This document shows positions 44,559 to 54,502 of a DNA stretch of 64,000 nt, piece after piece. The position numbers were made by a program, and so were the translations under genes. This DNA comes from Cytophagales bacterium (GTDB taxonomy: Bacteria; Bacteroidota; Bacteroidia; Cytophagales; Microscillaceae). Position 1 is the first letter of the stretch. Each line of letters starts with the position of its first letter. The stretch spans positions 1 through 64,000 of the forward strand of contig JAAFIN010000001.1 in NCBI GenBank assembly GCA_013297825.1, given 5' to 3'. A model generated the notes under the pieces. The model did not search any database and was not told the origin of the DNA. It saw nothing but the letters and a program-made list of their open reading frames with translations.

Positions 44559-44669
44559 ATGAAAATTATCAACAACATCTGGGTAAAACCTACTCCACAC
44601 AACTCTATTTTTACAAAAAATAATGCTACACAAGATAATTTTTCTTGTTGTTGCTGTTGTTGTTGCTAA
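44559..44669 (+). CDS. 36-residue leader peptide ending in seven cysteines
   Basis: ATG at 44559 opens MKIINNIWVKPTPHNSIF and the frame ends SCCCCCCC followed by TAA. The seven Cys codons (44646-44666) are TGT, TGT, TGC, TGT, TGT, TGT, TGC. Cysteine is rare elsewhere, so this is not chance composition. Position between the SAM-I aptamer and metY, and a palindrome 43 bases after its stop, suggest a translated leader sensing charged tRNA-Cys. Poly-Cys leader ORFs that act as cysteine attenuators are known in mycobacteria. An in-frame ATG at 44466 lies inside the aptamer and is not preferred. Whether the peptide itself has a role is open. Confidence 0.8.
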   Translation: MKIINNIWVKPTPHNSIFTKNNATQDNFSCCCCCCC

Positions 44670-44711
44670 TTCTATCTTATACTTTCTTACAAATTACATT
44701 TTTCTATCAAA

Positions 44712-44744
44712 AACTTTTGGAGGGTTTTAAACCCTCCAAAAGTT
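44712..44744. repeat. Palindromic repeat AACTTTTGGAGGG, copy 3, in met leader
   Basis: A 33-bp palindrome 43 bases after the poly-Cys stop codon. It is followed by A residues rather than T, so it is not a standard intrinsic terminator on this strand; on the minus strand it would have a T run. It could still act as an attenuation hairpin. Confidence 0.8.
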
Positions 44745-44770
44745 AAAAATTACAGAAAAATCATTGTAAT

Positions 44771-44902
44771 TTAAGTACAAACACACTAAAAGTGTGTTCT
44801 ACAAAATTCATTTTCTTTTATTTCAAAAAAAATTTTTTTTTAAATAAGGAACTTTTCCACAAAAAAAATAATTCTATGTAAAGTCTATAAACTTTATAGA
44901 CT
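44771..44902 (+). promoter_or_regulatory. Two further leader hairpins before metY
   Basis: AACACACTAAAAGTGTGTT (44771-44789) and AGTCTATAAACTTTATAGACT (about 44881-44901) are perfect small hairpins in the 326-nt stretch between the leader peptide and metY. Neither has a clean U tract after it. Their role is not known. Confidence 0.55.
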
Positions 44903-44974
44903 AACAAATAATATTTCGCAAAAATGTTTTATACAAAAAAAATATATTTATAAAAATTTAATAAAAAATCTTAA

Positions 44975-46321
<1,347 letters not shown>

Positions 46322-46324
46322 AAG

Positions 46325-46350
46325 AAGCCCCCCAGCCCCCGAAGGGGGAG
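46325..46350. repeat. Family D element between metY and metX
   Basis: GCCCCCCAGCCCCCGAAGGG directly follows the metY stop codon. The inverted form of the same sequence lies about 110 bp further, inside metX. Confidence 0.9.
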
Positions 46351-46390
46351 TAAATACAAAAAAAATATTTAACCATTAAAAAAAATAACT

Positions 46391-47431
46391 TTGGAAAATC
46401 AAGGATTTGCAGAACTAAAATTAGACTTTTTAGAAAGTAATGCTTCCCCTTTGGGCTTGCTCCCCCTTCGGGGGCTGGGGGGCTTGGTTTTTAGTCTTTA
46501 TTACCAAACTTTTGGCACATTAAACACCCAAAAAAACAATGTTGTGTGGATAGTTCACGCCCTTACCGCTAATGCTGATGTCGTGGATTGGTGGAGTGGT
46601 TTGGTAGGAAAAGGCAAAACCATAGACACAGACAAGTATTTTGTGGTTTGTGCCAATAATTTGGGGAGTTGTTATGGAAGTACAAATCCTTTAAGCATCA
46701 ATCCACTCACAAATGAGCCTTATTATTATGATTTTCCGCTATTGACTACAAGAGATTTAGCAAATGCTTTGGAAGAATTAAGAAAATTTTTGGGAATTGA
46801 AGAAATATTGTTAGGAATGGGAGGCTCACAAGGCGGTCAAATATTGCAGGAATGGGCAATTTTAAATAATAAAATTTTTAAAAATCTGTTTTTAATTGCC
46901 ACCAATGCCAAACATTCCGCTTGGGGACAGGCTTTTAATGAAAGCCAAAGATTAGCCATAGAAAATGACCCAACTTGGGGACAAAAACACGAAAACGCAG
47001 GTAAAAATGGTATGAAAGTAGCCCGAAGTATCGCACTTTTGTCGTATCGCAATTATGAAGCATATCATATTACGCAAAATGATGAAAGAGATTTATTAGA
47101 AAATTACAAAGCAACCACTTACCAGCGTTATCAAGGCGAAAAATTATATCAACGTTTTAATGCGTTTAGTTATTATTGGCTTTCTAAGGTGATGGATTCG
47201 CACAATGTAGGGCGTGGTCGTGAAAATATTGAAAATGCACTTGCTCAAATTACTGCTAAAACGATTGTGGTAGGTATTACAAGTGATATTTTGTTTCCCA
47301 TTTCAGAACAAAAATTTTTAGCAAAACATATTCCTAATGCAGAATTTTATGAAATTCATTCAGATTTTGGGCATGATGGTTTTTTGTTGGAATACGAACA
47401 ATTAAGCAGGATTTTAAGATTTTTTGGATAA
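46391..47431 (+). CDS. metX: Homoserine O-acetyltransferase
   Basis: A 346-residue alpha/beta-hydrolase enzyme that acetylates homoserine with acetyl-CoA. The catalytic triad is S146 in GMGGSQGGQ, D299 in ITSDILFP and H328 in FGHDGFL; VVWIVHALTANADVVDWW and NNLGSCYGSTNP are typical. Start is TTG at 46391; no suitable ATG exists. Residues about 17-32 (NASPLGLLPLRGLGGL) are encoded by a GC-rich family D repeat inserted in frame between LDFLES and VFSLYYQTFGTLN. Homologues have only one or two residues there. Second gene of the operon. Confidence 0.93.
   Translation: MENQGFAELKLDFLESNASPLGLLPLRGLGGLVFSLYYQTFGTLNTQKNNVVWIVHALTANADVVDWWSGLVGKGKTIDTDKYFVVCANNLGSCYGSTNPLSINPLTNEPYYYDFPLLTTRDLANALEELRKFLGIEEILLGMGGSQGGQILQEWAILNNKIFKNLFLIATNAKHSAWGQAFNESQRLAIENDPTWGQKHENAGKNGMKVARSIALLSYRNYEAYHITQNDERDLLENYKATTYQRYQGEKLYQRFNAFSYYWLSKVMDSHNVGRGRENIENALAQITAKTIVVGITSDILFPISEQKFLAKHIPNAEFYEIHSDFGHDGFLLEYEQLSRILRFFG
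46444..46487. repeat. Family D palindromic element inside metX
   Basis: TCCCCCTTCGGGGGCTGGGG (46461 on) preceded by TTCCCCTTTGGGCTTG lies within the reading frame of metX. It matches the intergenic copies at 46325, 25294 and 27061. Confidence 0.9.
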
Positions 47432-47439
47432 TTCAGGAT

Positions 47440-47628
47440 TTTTTATCAGGATTTAAGAGTTAAAAAAAATTTATTAAACTTTGAACTTTTGAAACTTAAA
47501 TTTTGAACCTTCCTTGAACCCTTTTTTGAGCCTTTTGAACTTCTTTGAACCCTTTTTTGAGCCTTTTGAACTTCTTTGAACCCTTTTTTTAAGCCTTTTG
47601 AACTTCTTTGAACCTTTTAAACTTTAAT
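47440..47628. repeat. Family E piece and family B array before hom
   Basis: AGGATTTTTTATCAGGATTT is followed by TTGAACCCTTTTTTGAGCC and CTTTTGAACTTCTTTGAACC units with a roughly 37-bp period, which run to three bases before the hom start codon. Confidence 0.8.
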
Positions 47629-47630
47629 CT

Positions 47631-48863
47631 ATGAAAATAGGATTTTTTGGCTTTGGCTGTGTGGGTCAGGGCTTGTATGACATTCTCACAAAAACGAATT
47701 TTAATGCAGAAGTTATTAAAATTTGTGTGAAAAATAAGGAAAAACAACGCAGTATTCCAAGCGAAATATTTACGTTTGATAAATGGGAAATACTGAACAA
47801 TCCAAGTATTGACCTTGTGGTTGAAATGATAGATGATGCCAAAGAAGCATACCAAATCGTAAAATATGCCCTCCAAAATGGTAAAAATGTGGTAACTGCT
47901 AATAAAAAAATGTTAGCAGAAAATTTGGTGGAGTTTCTTGAAATTCAAGAAAAATTTGGTACTGCATTGCTTTATGAAGCCTCTGCTTGTGGCAGTATTC
48001 CCATTATTCGCAATTTGGAAGAATATTATGATAATGAACTTTTGGGCAATGTGCAGGGGATTTTTAATGGGTCGTCTAATTATATTTTATCCAAAATATT
48101 TCAAGAAAAAATGCCTTACGAAACCGCCCTTGCACAAGCTCAAGCATTAGGTTTTGCAGAAAGCAATCCAATATTAGACGTAGGAGGTTTTGATGCGAAG
48201 TACAAACTTTGTATTATCACTGCACACGCTTATGGATTGTGCATTGCTCCAAATGAAGTTTTTAATTATGGTATTCAGAATTTTTCGGAATATGATTTGA
48301 AATTTGCACAAGAAAAAAATCTCAAAATTAAGCTCATTGCAAGCGTTGGCAAAATCTCTGAAAACGAAATTTCGCTTTCTGTAATGCCTCAATTTATTCA
48401 CCCAAAACACGAATTGTATTATGTAGAAAATGAATATAATGGCGTGATTGTGGAAGCTGGTTTTTCGGACAAACAGATTTTTGTGGGAAAAGGTGCAGGC
48501 GGACACCCAACAGGTTCTGCGGTGCTTTCTGACATTTCTGCAATTTCGTATCAATATAAATATGAGTACAAAAAACGCCAAAAACGCCTTCCTTTGCGAT
48601 ATGTGAAGCACCAAATATTAGAGATTTATGTGCGTTATCACCAAGACGAAGATTTGAAAGGCTTAGATTTTCAAGAAATTAGCGAAAAATACGAGGGCAG
48701 AGAAAGCAAATATCTTATTGGGACAATTAGCTTAGAAAATCTTTTCCAGCTTCAAAATGTATTACCTGAACGCAATATTTTTATTGTAAATACAGGGCGA
48801 AAAGTGATACAAAATTTGTTTCAATTAGCCCAAACCGAAAAACAAAATTTGGCAACTGCTTAA
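47631..48863 (+). CDS. hom: Homoserine dehydrogenase
   Basis: The 410-residue enzyme reduces aspartate semialdehyde to homoserine, feeding metX. The N-terminal NAD(P) motif is GFFGFGCVGQGL (about 4-15). VVTANKKMLAE, YEASACGSIPIIRNL and GIFNGSSNYIL mark the catalytic domain, followed by ALGFAESNPILDVGGFDAKYK with the catalytic acid/base residues. The last about 90 residues may form an ACT-like regulatory part. It is a monofunctional form, not fused to aspartokinase. Third gene of the SAM-regulated operon. Confidence 0.93.
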   Translation: MKIGFFGFGCVGQGLYDILTKTNFNAEVIKICVKNKEKQRSIPSEIFTFDKWEILNNPSIDLVVEMIDDAKEAYQIVKYALQNGKNVVTANKKMLAENLVEFLEIQEKFGTALLYEASACGSIPIIRNLEEYYDNELLGNVQGIFNGSSNYILSKIFQEKMPYETALAQAQALGFAESNPILDVGGFDAKYKLCIITAHAYGLCIAPNEVFNYGIQNFSEYDLKFAQEKNLKIKLIASVGKISENEISLSVMPQFIHPKHELYYVENEYNGVIVEAGFSDKQIFVGKGAGGHPTGSAVLSDISAISYQYKYEYKKRQKRLPLRYVKHQILEIYVRYHQDEDLKGLDFQEISEKYEGRESKYLIGTISLENLFQLQNVLPERNIFIVNTGRKVIQNLFQLAQTEKQNLATA

Positions 48864-49020
48864 AAAGTTCAAAAGTTTAAGGTTCAAAAAGTTCAAAGTT
48901 TAAGGTTCAAAAAGTTCAAAGTTTAAGGTTCAAAATTATTTTCCTTATTCCTGACTTCTGATTACTTTTAAATAAAACTGCATTTTTTTTCAAAAAAATA
49001 ATAATAGATAAGACAAAATA
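48864..49020. repeat. Family B array after hom
   Basis: AAAAAGTTCAAAAGTTTAAG and three copies of GTTCAAAGTTTAAGGTTCAA follow the hom stop codon; the remainder is AT-rich. Confidence 0.75.
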
Positions 49021-49028
49021 AAGACTTC

Positions 49029-49062
49029 AAAAAAACCTCAAATTTTGTTTGAGGTTTTTTTT
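49029..49062. terminator. Terminator of the met operon
   Basis: AAAAAACCTCAAA (49030-49042) pairs with TTTGAGGTTTTTT (49048-49060), with T residues following; symmetrical, so usable in both directions. Confidence 0.8.
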
Positions 49063-49123
49063 ATTTCAAATAAAATAACTAAAAAATTAGTTATCAATTT
49101 TAATGAAATTAAAAAAACAAAAC

Positions 49124-49167
49124 ATCACAAAAATTAAAAATAAATTTTTAATTTTTGTGATATTTTT
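49124..49167. terminator. Second terminator-like hairpin
   Basis: TCACAAAAATTAAAAAT (49125-49141) pairs perfectly with ATTTTTAATTTTTGTGA (49144-49160). It serves the convergent caspase gene or acts as a second stop. Confidence 0.65.
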
Positions 49168-49207
49168 AGAAACACCAATATTATGTTTTTTATTATTTTT
49201 TTAGCTT

Positions 49208-51799
49208 TTATTTTTTAAAAAATAAAAAAGTACCAAGTTGTTTTGGATTGATTTCTTTGATATTAGAAATATGGGGTGTAGTTTTCAAAAAACTTTCGCT
49301 TTTCATTTGTTCTTCTACAATATTGTTCCAAAATTCATCACCAGTCAAAACCCCAAAAATATTACCTTCTCTTTCCAATGATTTGATGACTTCTTTCATA
49401 AAAGGAGAATTTTCGCCTGCTTTTCCATCATAAACGCTTTCTTTTCCTCCTGAGGTAATTACAATATTGTAATCTTTTTTATTATTTTCTTTCAAAAATT
49501 CATTTGCTTTTTCGTTATCAGAAAGTTTCATTTCAGGCAATCCTCTTGTAGCAAGTCTTTCGTCTATTGTTCCTGCGAAACATACATCAAGCAAAACCAT
49601 TACTTTTTTACAAGGGATATTTTTAACAACATCTTTAAAATCAGGATAACTGATATAAGAACTGCGTGATATGTCTTCATCTTTTGGCAAAGCATCTTTT
49701 GGTACTATCACACCTCTACCATTTGAAGTGTTATCATAATTAACAAAATCTCCGTGTCCAGCTACTGCAATGAGCATTTGGTCATATTCACCAAATTTTA
49801 TACTAACGATTTTATGAAGCATATTCATAATTTCTTTTTTTGTCCCATTATAAACCATAATGACAGAATCCACTTTATATTTTTCTTTTAATGTTTTATG
49901 GAGTGTTTTCATATCAAGGACAGCATTATTGAGTGGAGTCCAATTTTTGTATTCATCAGTACCAATAAGTACCAAATATTGTTTGCCAATGAGTTTGTGG
50001 TCAAGGGTTTTATTTTGGAGTTTTTCAGGTGCTTTTAGTGTGTGCAGTTCTTCTTTTATTTTTCTACGAATTTCAAGTTGTTGGCTTTTGTGGTTACCTG
50101 CTTTGTCGTAAGCATCTATGACAAACATTTGTTTGATGCCTGGTTCTACGGTAAATCTTGCTTTAAAGTTAAAAATAACTTCTTTTGATTTCGTAAAATT
50201 TTGTTGTTGCCCATTAACTGTGATTTTTTCAACCCCAATATTATCAGTAACATTAAACAAAATATCAAATTTTTCTTCGCTTAATTCTTTTTCACCACCC
50301 CCACGTGCCAAACTTTCAGGAAATTGAGGGGACATAATATACACTCGTGGAGCTTCTTGGTCGTTGATGATAACTTCCATTTCTTGTTTTAGGGCATTGA
50401 ATTTTTCAATATTCCATACTTTTGTTGCTGTATCATTATTTGTTACTTCATTATTTTTCTCGTCATTATTTTTGGCTTTTAATTTTTCGTTTTTAGCTTT
50501 TAATTCATCTTTTTTTATTTTTTCAAAACATTCTTCCAATTTTGTTTTTGCTTTTGCGGTTTGTCCTATTTTGATGAGAAGTTTTATGTGATTTAGTTGT
50601 GATTCTTCTCTGTTAGGATATTGCTTTGACACTTGGGTACTCAATGTCAAAAGATGCGTCCATACATTTGAAGGGTCATTTTGGTCATAAATTCCGCTAC
50701 AATGTTTTATTGCAAATGTTGTCATTTTGTCTACTTGGTAGTAGTTTTTTGTAGATTTTAGGTTTTGTGCTTCTATAAGTTTTCTACCTTCTTCAGCAGA
50801 AAATTGATACATTTTTTGGTGTGTGATGACATGTTCTTTTTGAGCAATAAAACGTGCAAAATTAACAAAAAGTGTTTTTACACCATTTTGAACAAGGTTT
50901 GAATATTCATTTCCTGCGTGCAGAAAATCTTTTTGCACCATATAAATACTTGCCTTTTCTAAGAAAGCAAAATTTTTGAGGTATTTATTAAGCACTTTAA
51001 TATTTGCTTTTTCTTTTTGGTCTTTGTTTTCTTTGCCATCTTTTTCTTTTTGTTGTTCATTTATGATTTTAATGACCTTATCATATTTTTGCAATGCAGT
51101 TTTTAGGTCATTTTTTTTGACATAAGCAGCAGCAACAATAAGCAATATTTGCAAGTCTGTTGGATTATCAATTTCTACTTGTTTTATCAATGTTGCATTT
51201 ACATTGATTTGTGCGTAAGCATTAAAAGCTGTTGTAATTGGACTATTTTTGTCAATTTTATTTAAAACGTTGATATATCTTTGTGCCATTTCATAATTTT
51301 CCAACAAATAATGTGTAAAAATAAGCCCAGTAACTGCATTTACATTTGTTCCAGAAAGTCTATGTGCTTTCCAATAGTTAGTGTGAGCTTCGTCTAATTG
51401 TGTGTTAAATCGTTGCCAATCTGCAGTTTGTATAAGCGTTTTGATATACTCAGATTTTAAATCTTTAGAATCCTGTTTTTGAGCAATAAGCATTTCTAAC
51501 AAATCGCATAGTTGGTCAGAATAAAAAATAGCTTTATCAAGATTGTTAGCAGAAGCATAAGCATTTGATAGCCTTTTGAGCAATACTATTTTATCTTCTT
51601 TTTCCATTGTGTGTCCAGCAATTTTATTTGCTTTTTCAAGGTCTTGAATAGCACCCGTAGGGTTTTTAGTAGAGGCATTATCCATATACTCTCTCCACGT
51701 CAGTTCTTGTGCTTGCACACACAAAGACATAACAGAAAGACCTGCACCGAAAAATACACCAAAAAAAGATTTTTTAAATTTATCGTAAAAATTCACCAT
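49208..51799 (-). CDS. Secreted TPR protein with caspase-like (C14) peptidase domain
   Basis: An 863-residue protein. A signal peptide (about 1-30, ending CVQAQ) precedes a long helical TPR-like region (about 45-480). A Lys/Asn/Glu linker (about 440-475) and an Ig-like domain (about 490-590, IEKITVNGQQQ) follow. The C-terminal caspase-hemoglobinase fold (about 600-860) has the dyad H682 in AVAGHGDF and C740 in LLDVCFAG. KYLVLIGTDEYKNWTPLNNAVLDM is a typical orthocaspase start. Orthocaspases cut after Arg/Lys or Asp, which is not decidable here. Being exported is unusual for caspase-like proteins. Confidence 0.87.
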   Translation of the reverse strand: MVNFYDKFKKSFFGVFFGAGLSVMSLCVQAQELTWREYMDNASTKNPTGAIQDLEKANKIAGHTMEKEDKIVLLKRLSNAYASANNLDKAIFYSDQLCDLLEMLIAQKQDSKDLKSEYIKTLIQTADWQRFNTQLDEAHTNYWKAHRLSGTNVNAVTGLIFTHYLLENYEMAQRYINVLNKIDKNSPITTAFNAYAQINVNATLIKQVEIDNPTDLQILLIVAAAYVKKNDLKTALQKYDKVIKIINEQQKEKDGKENKDQKEKANIKVLNKYLKNFAFLEKASIYMVQKDFLHAGNEYSNLVQNGVKTLFVNFARFIAQKEHVITHQKMYQFSAEEGRKLIEAQNLKSTKNYYQVDKMTTFAIKHCSGIYDQNDPSNVWTHLLTLSTQVSKQYPNREESQLNHIKLLIKIGQTAKAKTKLEECFEKIKKDELKAKNEKLKAKNNDEKNNEVTNNDTATKVWNIEKFNALKQEMEVIINDQEAPRVYIMSPQFPESLARGGGEKELSEEKFDILFNVTDNIGVEKITVNGQQQNFTKSKEVIFNFKARFTVEPGIKQMFVIDAYDKAGNHKSQQLEIRRKIKEELHTLKAPEKLQNKTLDHKLIGKQYLVLIGTDEYKNWTPLNNAVLDMKTLHKTLKEKYKVDSVIMVYNGTKKEIMNMLHKIVSIKFGEYDQMLIAVAGHGDFVNYDNTSNGRGVIVPKDALPKDEDISRSSYISYPDFKDVVKNIPCKKVMVLLDVCFAGTIDERLATRGLPEMKLSDNEKANEFLKENNKKDYNIVITSGGKESVYDGKAGENSPFMKEVIKSLEREGNIFGVLTGDEFWNNIVEEQMKSESFLKTTPHISNIKEINPKQLGTFLFFKK

Positions 51800-52086
51800 A
51801 AATAATTAGGTTTTATTAAAAAAATAATATTGATAAACAAAAAATGTTTTGTTGCTTTTAGCTTACACAAAACACAACACGTAAAAAAAATTTATAAAAG
51901 ACTGCTATTGTATTGGAGTTACATCTCGCCTCAAAGTTAAAACACTTTTTTGAAAAAATGTAATATTTCAAAGAAAATTTTATATTTTTTTAAAATAAAT
52001 TCTTTATTTGGTACAAATCATAAAATAAAATACTTGACATTCTCTTCTTTACCAAATTTTATTAAAAATATAAACATTTGATTTTT

Positions 52087-52848
52087 TTATAAATCATTTT
52101 GCCAAATTTTCCACGCTTTTTCTGCTTGTGCATAGAGCATTGTAAGTCCATTTTCTGTAAAAGCATTTTTTTCTTTTCCATACCTCAAAAACAAAGTTTC
52201 TTTGGGATTATACACCAAATCAATCAATATATGGGTGTTTTCTAAATGATTATAAGGCAAAAGTGGTGCTTGTTCAATATTTGGGTACATACCCAAAGGG
52301 GTTGTATTTACGATAAACGAAAATTCTGCCAAAAAATCTTGTGTAATATTTTCATAACGATAATTAGACGAATTTTCCCTGCGACTTATTGTGTCAAAAG
52401 GAATATTTTTTTCTAAAAAAACACTTTTTACTGCTTTGCTTGCCCCTCCTTCGCCTAAAATCATAGCTTTGTGATTTTTTTTAGGATAACTTTTTAAAAA
52501 GTCATTTTCTAAGTATTTTGCAATCGTTTGCATAAAACCATAAACATCTGTGTTATATCCTCGTAATGTATGATTTTTTAATATTTTTACAACATTTACT
52601 GCTCCTACATTTTGAGCAGAAATGTCTAACTCATCAAGATATGGAATAATATTTTGTTTGTGTGGAATTGTAACATTAAATCCTGTGAGGTTTTTATTAT
52701 TTAAAATAAAATTTGGAAAATCTGTGATATTTTCCAATGGAAATAATTTATAAGTTGCATCTTTTATTCCTAATTTTTCAAATTTTTCGTTGAAATATGC
52801 AGGTGAAAATGAGTGCGAAAGTGGATAACCTATTAGTCCTAAGTGCAT
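52087..52848 (-). CDS. aroE: Shikimate dehydrogenase
   Basis: The 253-residue enzyme reduces 3-dehydroshikimate to shikimate with NADPH. Substrate-binding SHSFSPAYFN (about 11-20), NVTIPHKQ with the catalytic Lys (about 65), AVNVVK, GYNTDVYGF with the Asp, and the nucleotide motif GEGGASKAV are all present. It is slightly shorter than the E. coli enzyme (272). A large repeat array follows upstream of its start. Confidence 0.94.
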   Translation of the reverse strand: MHLGLIGYPLSHSFSPAYFNEKFEKLGIKDATYKLFPLENITDFPNFILNNKNLTGFNVTIPHKQNIIPYLDELDISAQNVGAVNVVKILKNHTLRGYNTDVYGFMQTIAKYLENDFLKSYPKKNHKAMILGEGGASKAVKSVFLEKNIPFDTISRRENSSNYRYENITQDFLAEFSFIVNTTPLGMYPNIEQAPLLPYNHLENTHILIDLVYNPKETLFLRYGKEKNAFTENGLTMLYAQAEKAWKIWQNDL

Positions 52849-52879
52849 TTTTTATAATTTTTTTGATAATTTTGCAAAA

Positions 52880-53318
52880 ATACAAAAGAGTTCAAAAAGC
52901 TCAAAGGCTTAAAAAGCTCAAAGGTTCAAAAAGCTCAAAGGCTTAAAAGGCTTAAAAAGCTCAAAGGCTTAAAAGCTCAAAGGCTCAAAGGCTTAAAAAG
53001 CTCAAAGGCTTAAAAAGCTCAAAGGCTTAAAAAGCTCAAAGGTTCAAAAAGCTCAAAGGCTTAAAAGGCTTAAAAGGCTTAAAAGGCTTAAAAAGCTTAA
53101 AAGGCTTAAAAAGCTCAAAGGCTTAAAAAGCTTAAAAAGCTCAAAGGCTCAAAGGCTTAAAAGTTTAAAAAGTAACTTTTTTTAGATTTCTTTTGAACTT
53201 TTTTGAACCTCTTTGAACCTCTTTGAACTTTTTTGAATTTTTTTGAACCTCTTTGAACCCTTTTGAACATCTTTGAACCCTTTTGAACATCTTTGAACCT
53301 CTTTTTGAGCCTTCTTTT
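52880..53318. repeat. Longest family B array (about 440 bp)
   Basis: About thirty imperfect units alternate AAAAAGCTCAAAGGCTTAAA and AAGGCTTAAAAGGC (52885-53168), then switch to the inverse strand form TTTGAACCTCTTTGAACC (53190-53305). The array stretches from just outside aroE to the base before the mtgA start codon. Units are 8-9 bp (GCTYAAARR) in combinations of about 17 bp. Confidence 0.9.
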
Positions 53319-54008
53319 ATGAAAAAATATCTATTTCTCTCACTCAAAATATTTGCTCTATTATTTGGTTTATTATTTTTGAATATTTTGTGGTTAAAAT
53401 GGTTTCCTGTATTATTTACGCCAACAATGTTTTTTAGGAGTATGGAAGCGTGGGGCGAGGGCAAAGATACACGCATTTATTACACGTGGAAAAATTATGA
53501 CCAAATAGCTGATGAAGTCAAACTTGCGGTTATTACGTCAGAAGACCAACGTTTTCTCAGGCACGGTGGTATTGATTATGAAGCGATAAAAGTGGCTATT
53601 GAAGAAAATAAACATCAACAACAACAGCGAGGAGCAAGTACGATTACGCAACAGGTTGCCAAAAATGTATTCCTTTGGCAAGGTGGAGGATATTTTCGCA
53701 AGGCGTTGGAAGTGCCTATTACATATTTGATAGAATGGACTTGGGGTAAAAAACGTATTTTGGAAGTATATCTCAATATTGCAGAAATGGCTCCTCAAAC
53801 ATTTGGCGTGGGGGCATTAAGCAAAAAATATTTTAAAAAAGATGCCAAAAACCTTAATATTTATGAATCTGCTACCATTTCAGCAGTTTTGCCTAATCCA
53901 CGTTATTGGCTTGTGAATAATCCAAATCAAACTGTGATTTTTCGTAGAAATCATACGCTTTATCAAATGCAACTTTTTGGAGGAATTGGTTATTTAAAAA
54001 ATTTATAA
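53319..54008 (+). CDS. mtgA: Monofunctional peptidoglycan glycosyltransferase
   Basis: A 229-residue inner-membrane glycosyltransferase (GT51) polymerising lipid II. One anchor helix (about 8-28) precedes the catalytic domain. The catalytic Glu is E75 in VITSEDQRFLRHGG; RGASTITQQVAKNVFLW, RKALEVPITYLIEW, KKRILEVYLNIAEM and SAVLPNPRYW are the remaining conserved motifs. The ATG at 53319 is chosen; a longer frame begins inside the repeat array. Confidence 0.95.
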   Translation: MKKYLFLSLKIFALLFGLLFLNILWLKWFPVLFTPTMFFRSMEAWGEGKDTRIYYTWKNYDQIADEVKLAVITSEDQRFLRHGGIDYEAIKVAIEENKHQQQQRGASTITQQVAKNVFLWQGGGYFRKALEVPITYLIEWTWGKKRILEVYLNIAEMAPQTFGVGALSKKYFKKDAKNLNIYESATISAVLPNPRYWLVNNPNQTVIFRRNHTLYQMQLFGGIGYLKNL

Positions 54009-54502
54009 ATGGTTTTTTATTATTTATTTTTTTGTTTGTATTTTTGCGAATAAAAAAAAAGAAAAAAATTTTGTAAAACCTTTTTTTAATTTTGGCATTG
54101 ATTAAAATATTGTTTTCAAAAATACATTTTGTTTTTCTTGCCAAATTTTAAAAATAGACAATATACAGTTTTTTTTTAATAAAATTTTAAATATTTTTGC
54201 AAAGAATATCACTTGCTTTTTTAGACTAAAAAAAATCAAGTCAAAAACAGAAAAAAAAATCAAAAAAAATTGTAAATTGAAAAAACAAAATATAATTTGC
54301 AAAAATTTTTGACTGTAAAATATCCTTTTAAAATTTCCAACTTTCAAAAACTCGTTTTTTAATTCATTTTTTTATCCAAAAAAAATACATTTTTCACAAT
54401 TTTTATTAAAAAATTTTAATACTGAAACTTAATACTAATATTTGATTTTAATAAAACCTGTGATTTTTTTTATATCTTTTTAAAAAAACATTGCCTTTCT
54501 TT
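54009..54502. other. 490-base gene-free AT-rich region before porV
   Basis: Extremely AT-rich with many A and T runs of 5-9 bases. I recognise no repeat family member, hairpin with a stem above eight bases or coding frame. The promoter for porV must be here but is not clear. Confidence 0.5.

Noticed and set aside
44712-44744. Classical intrinsic terminator after the poly-Cys ORF
   Set aside because: The hairpin is strong, but it is followed by A residues on the transcribed strand, not a U tract, and identical palindromes occur elsewhere as repeats.
52880-53168. Possible CRISPR array
   Set aside because: Units are 8-9 bp, imperfect and contiguous without unique spacers, and no cas genes are present.
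53165-53476. Minus-strand frame of about 100 residues rich in Lys, Phe, Gln and Ser
   Set aside because: Made up of family B repeat sequence and antisense to mtgA.
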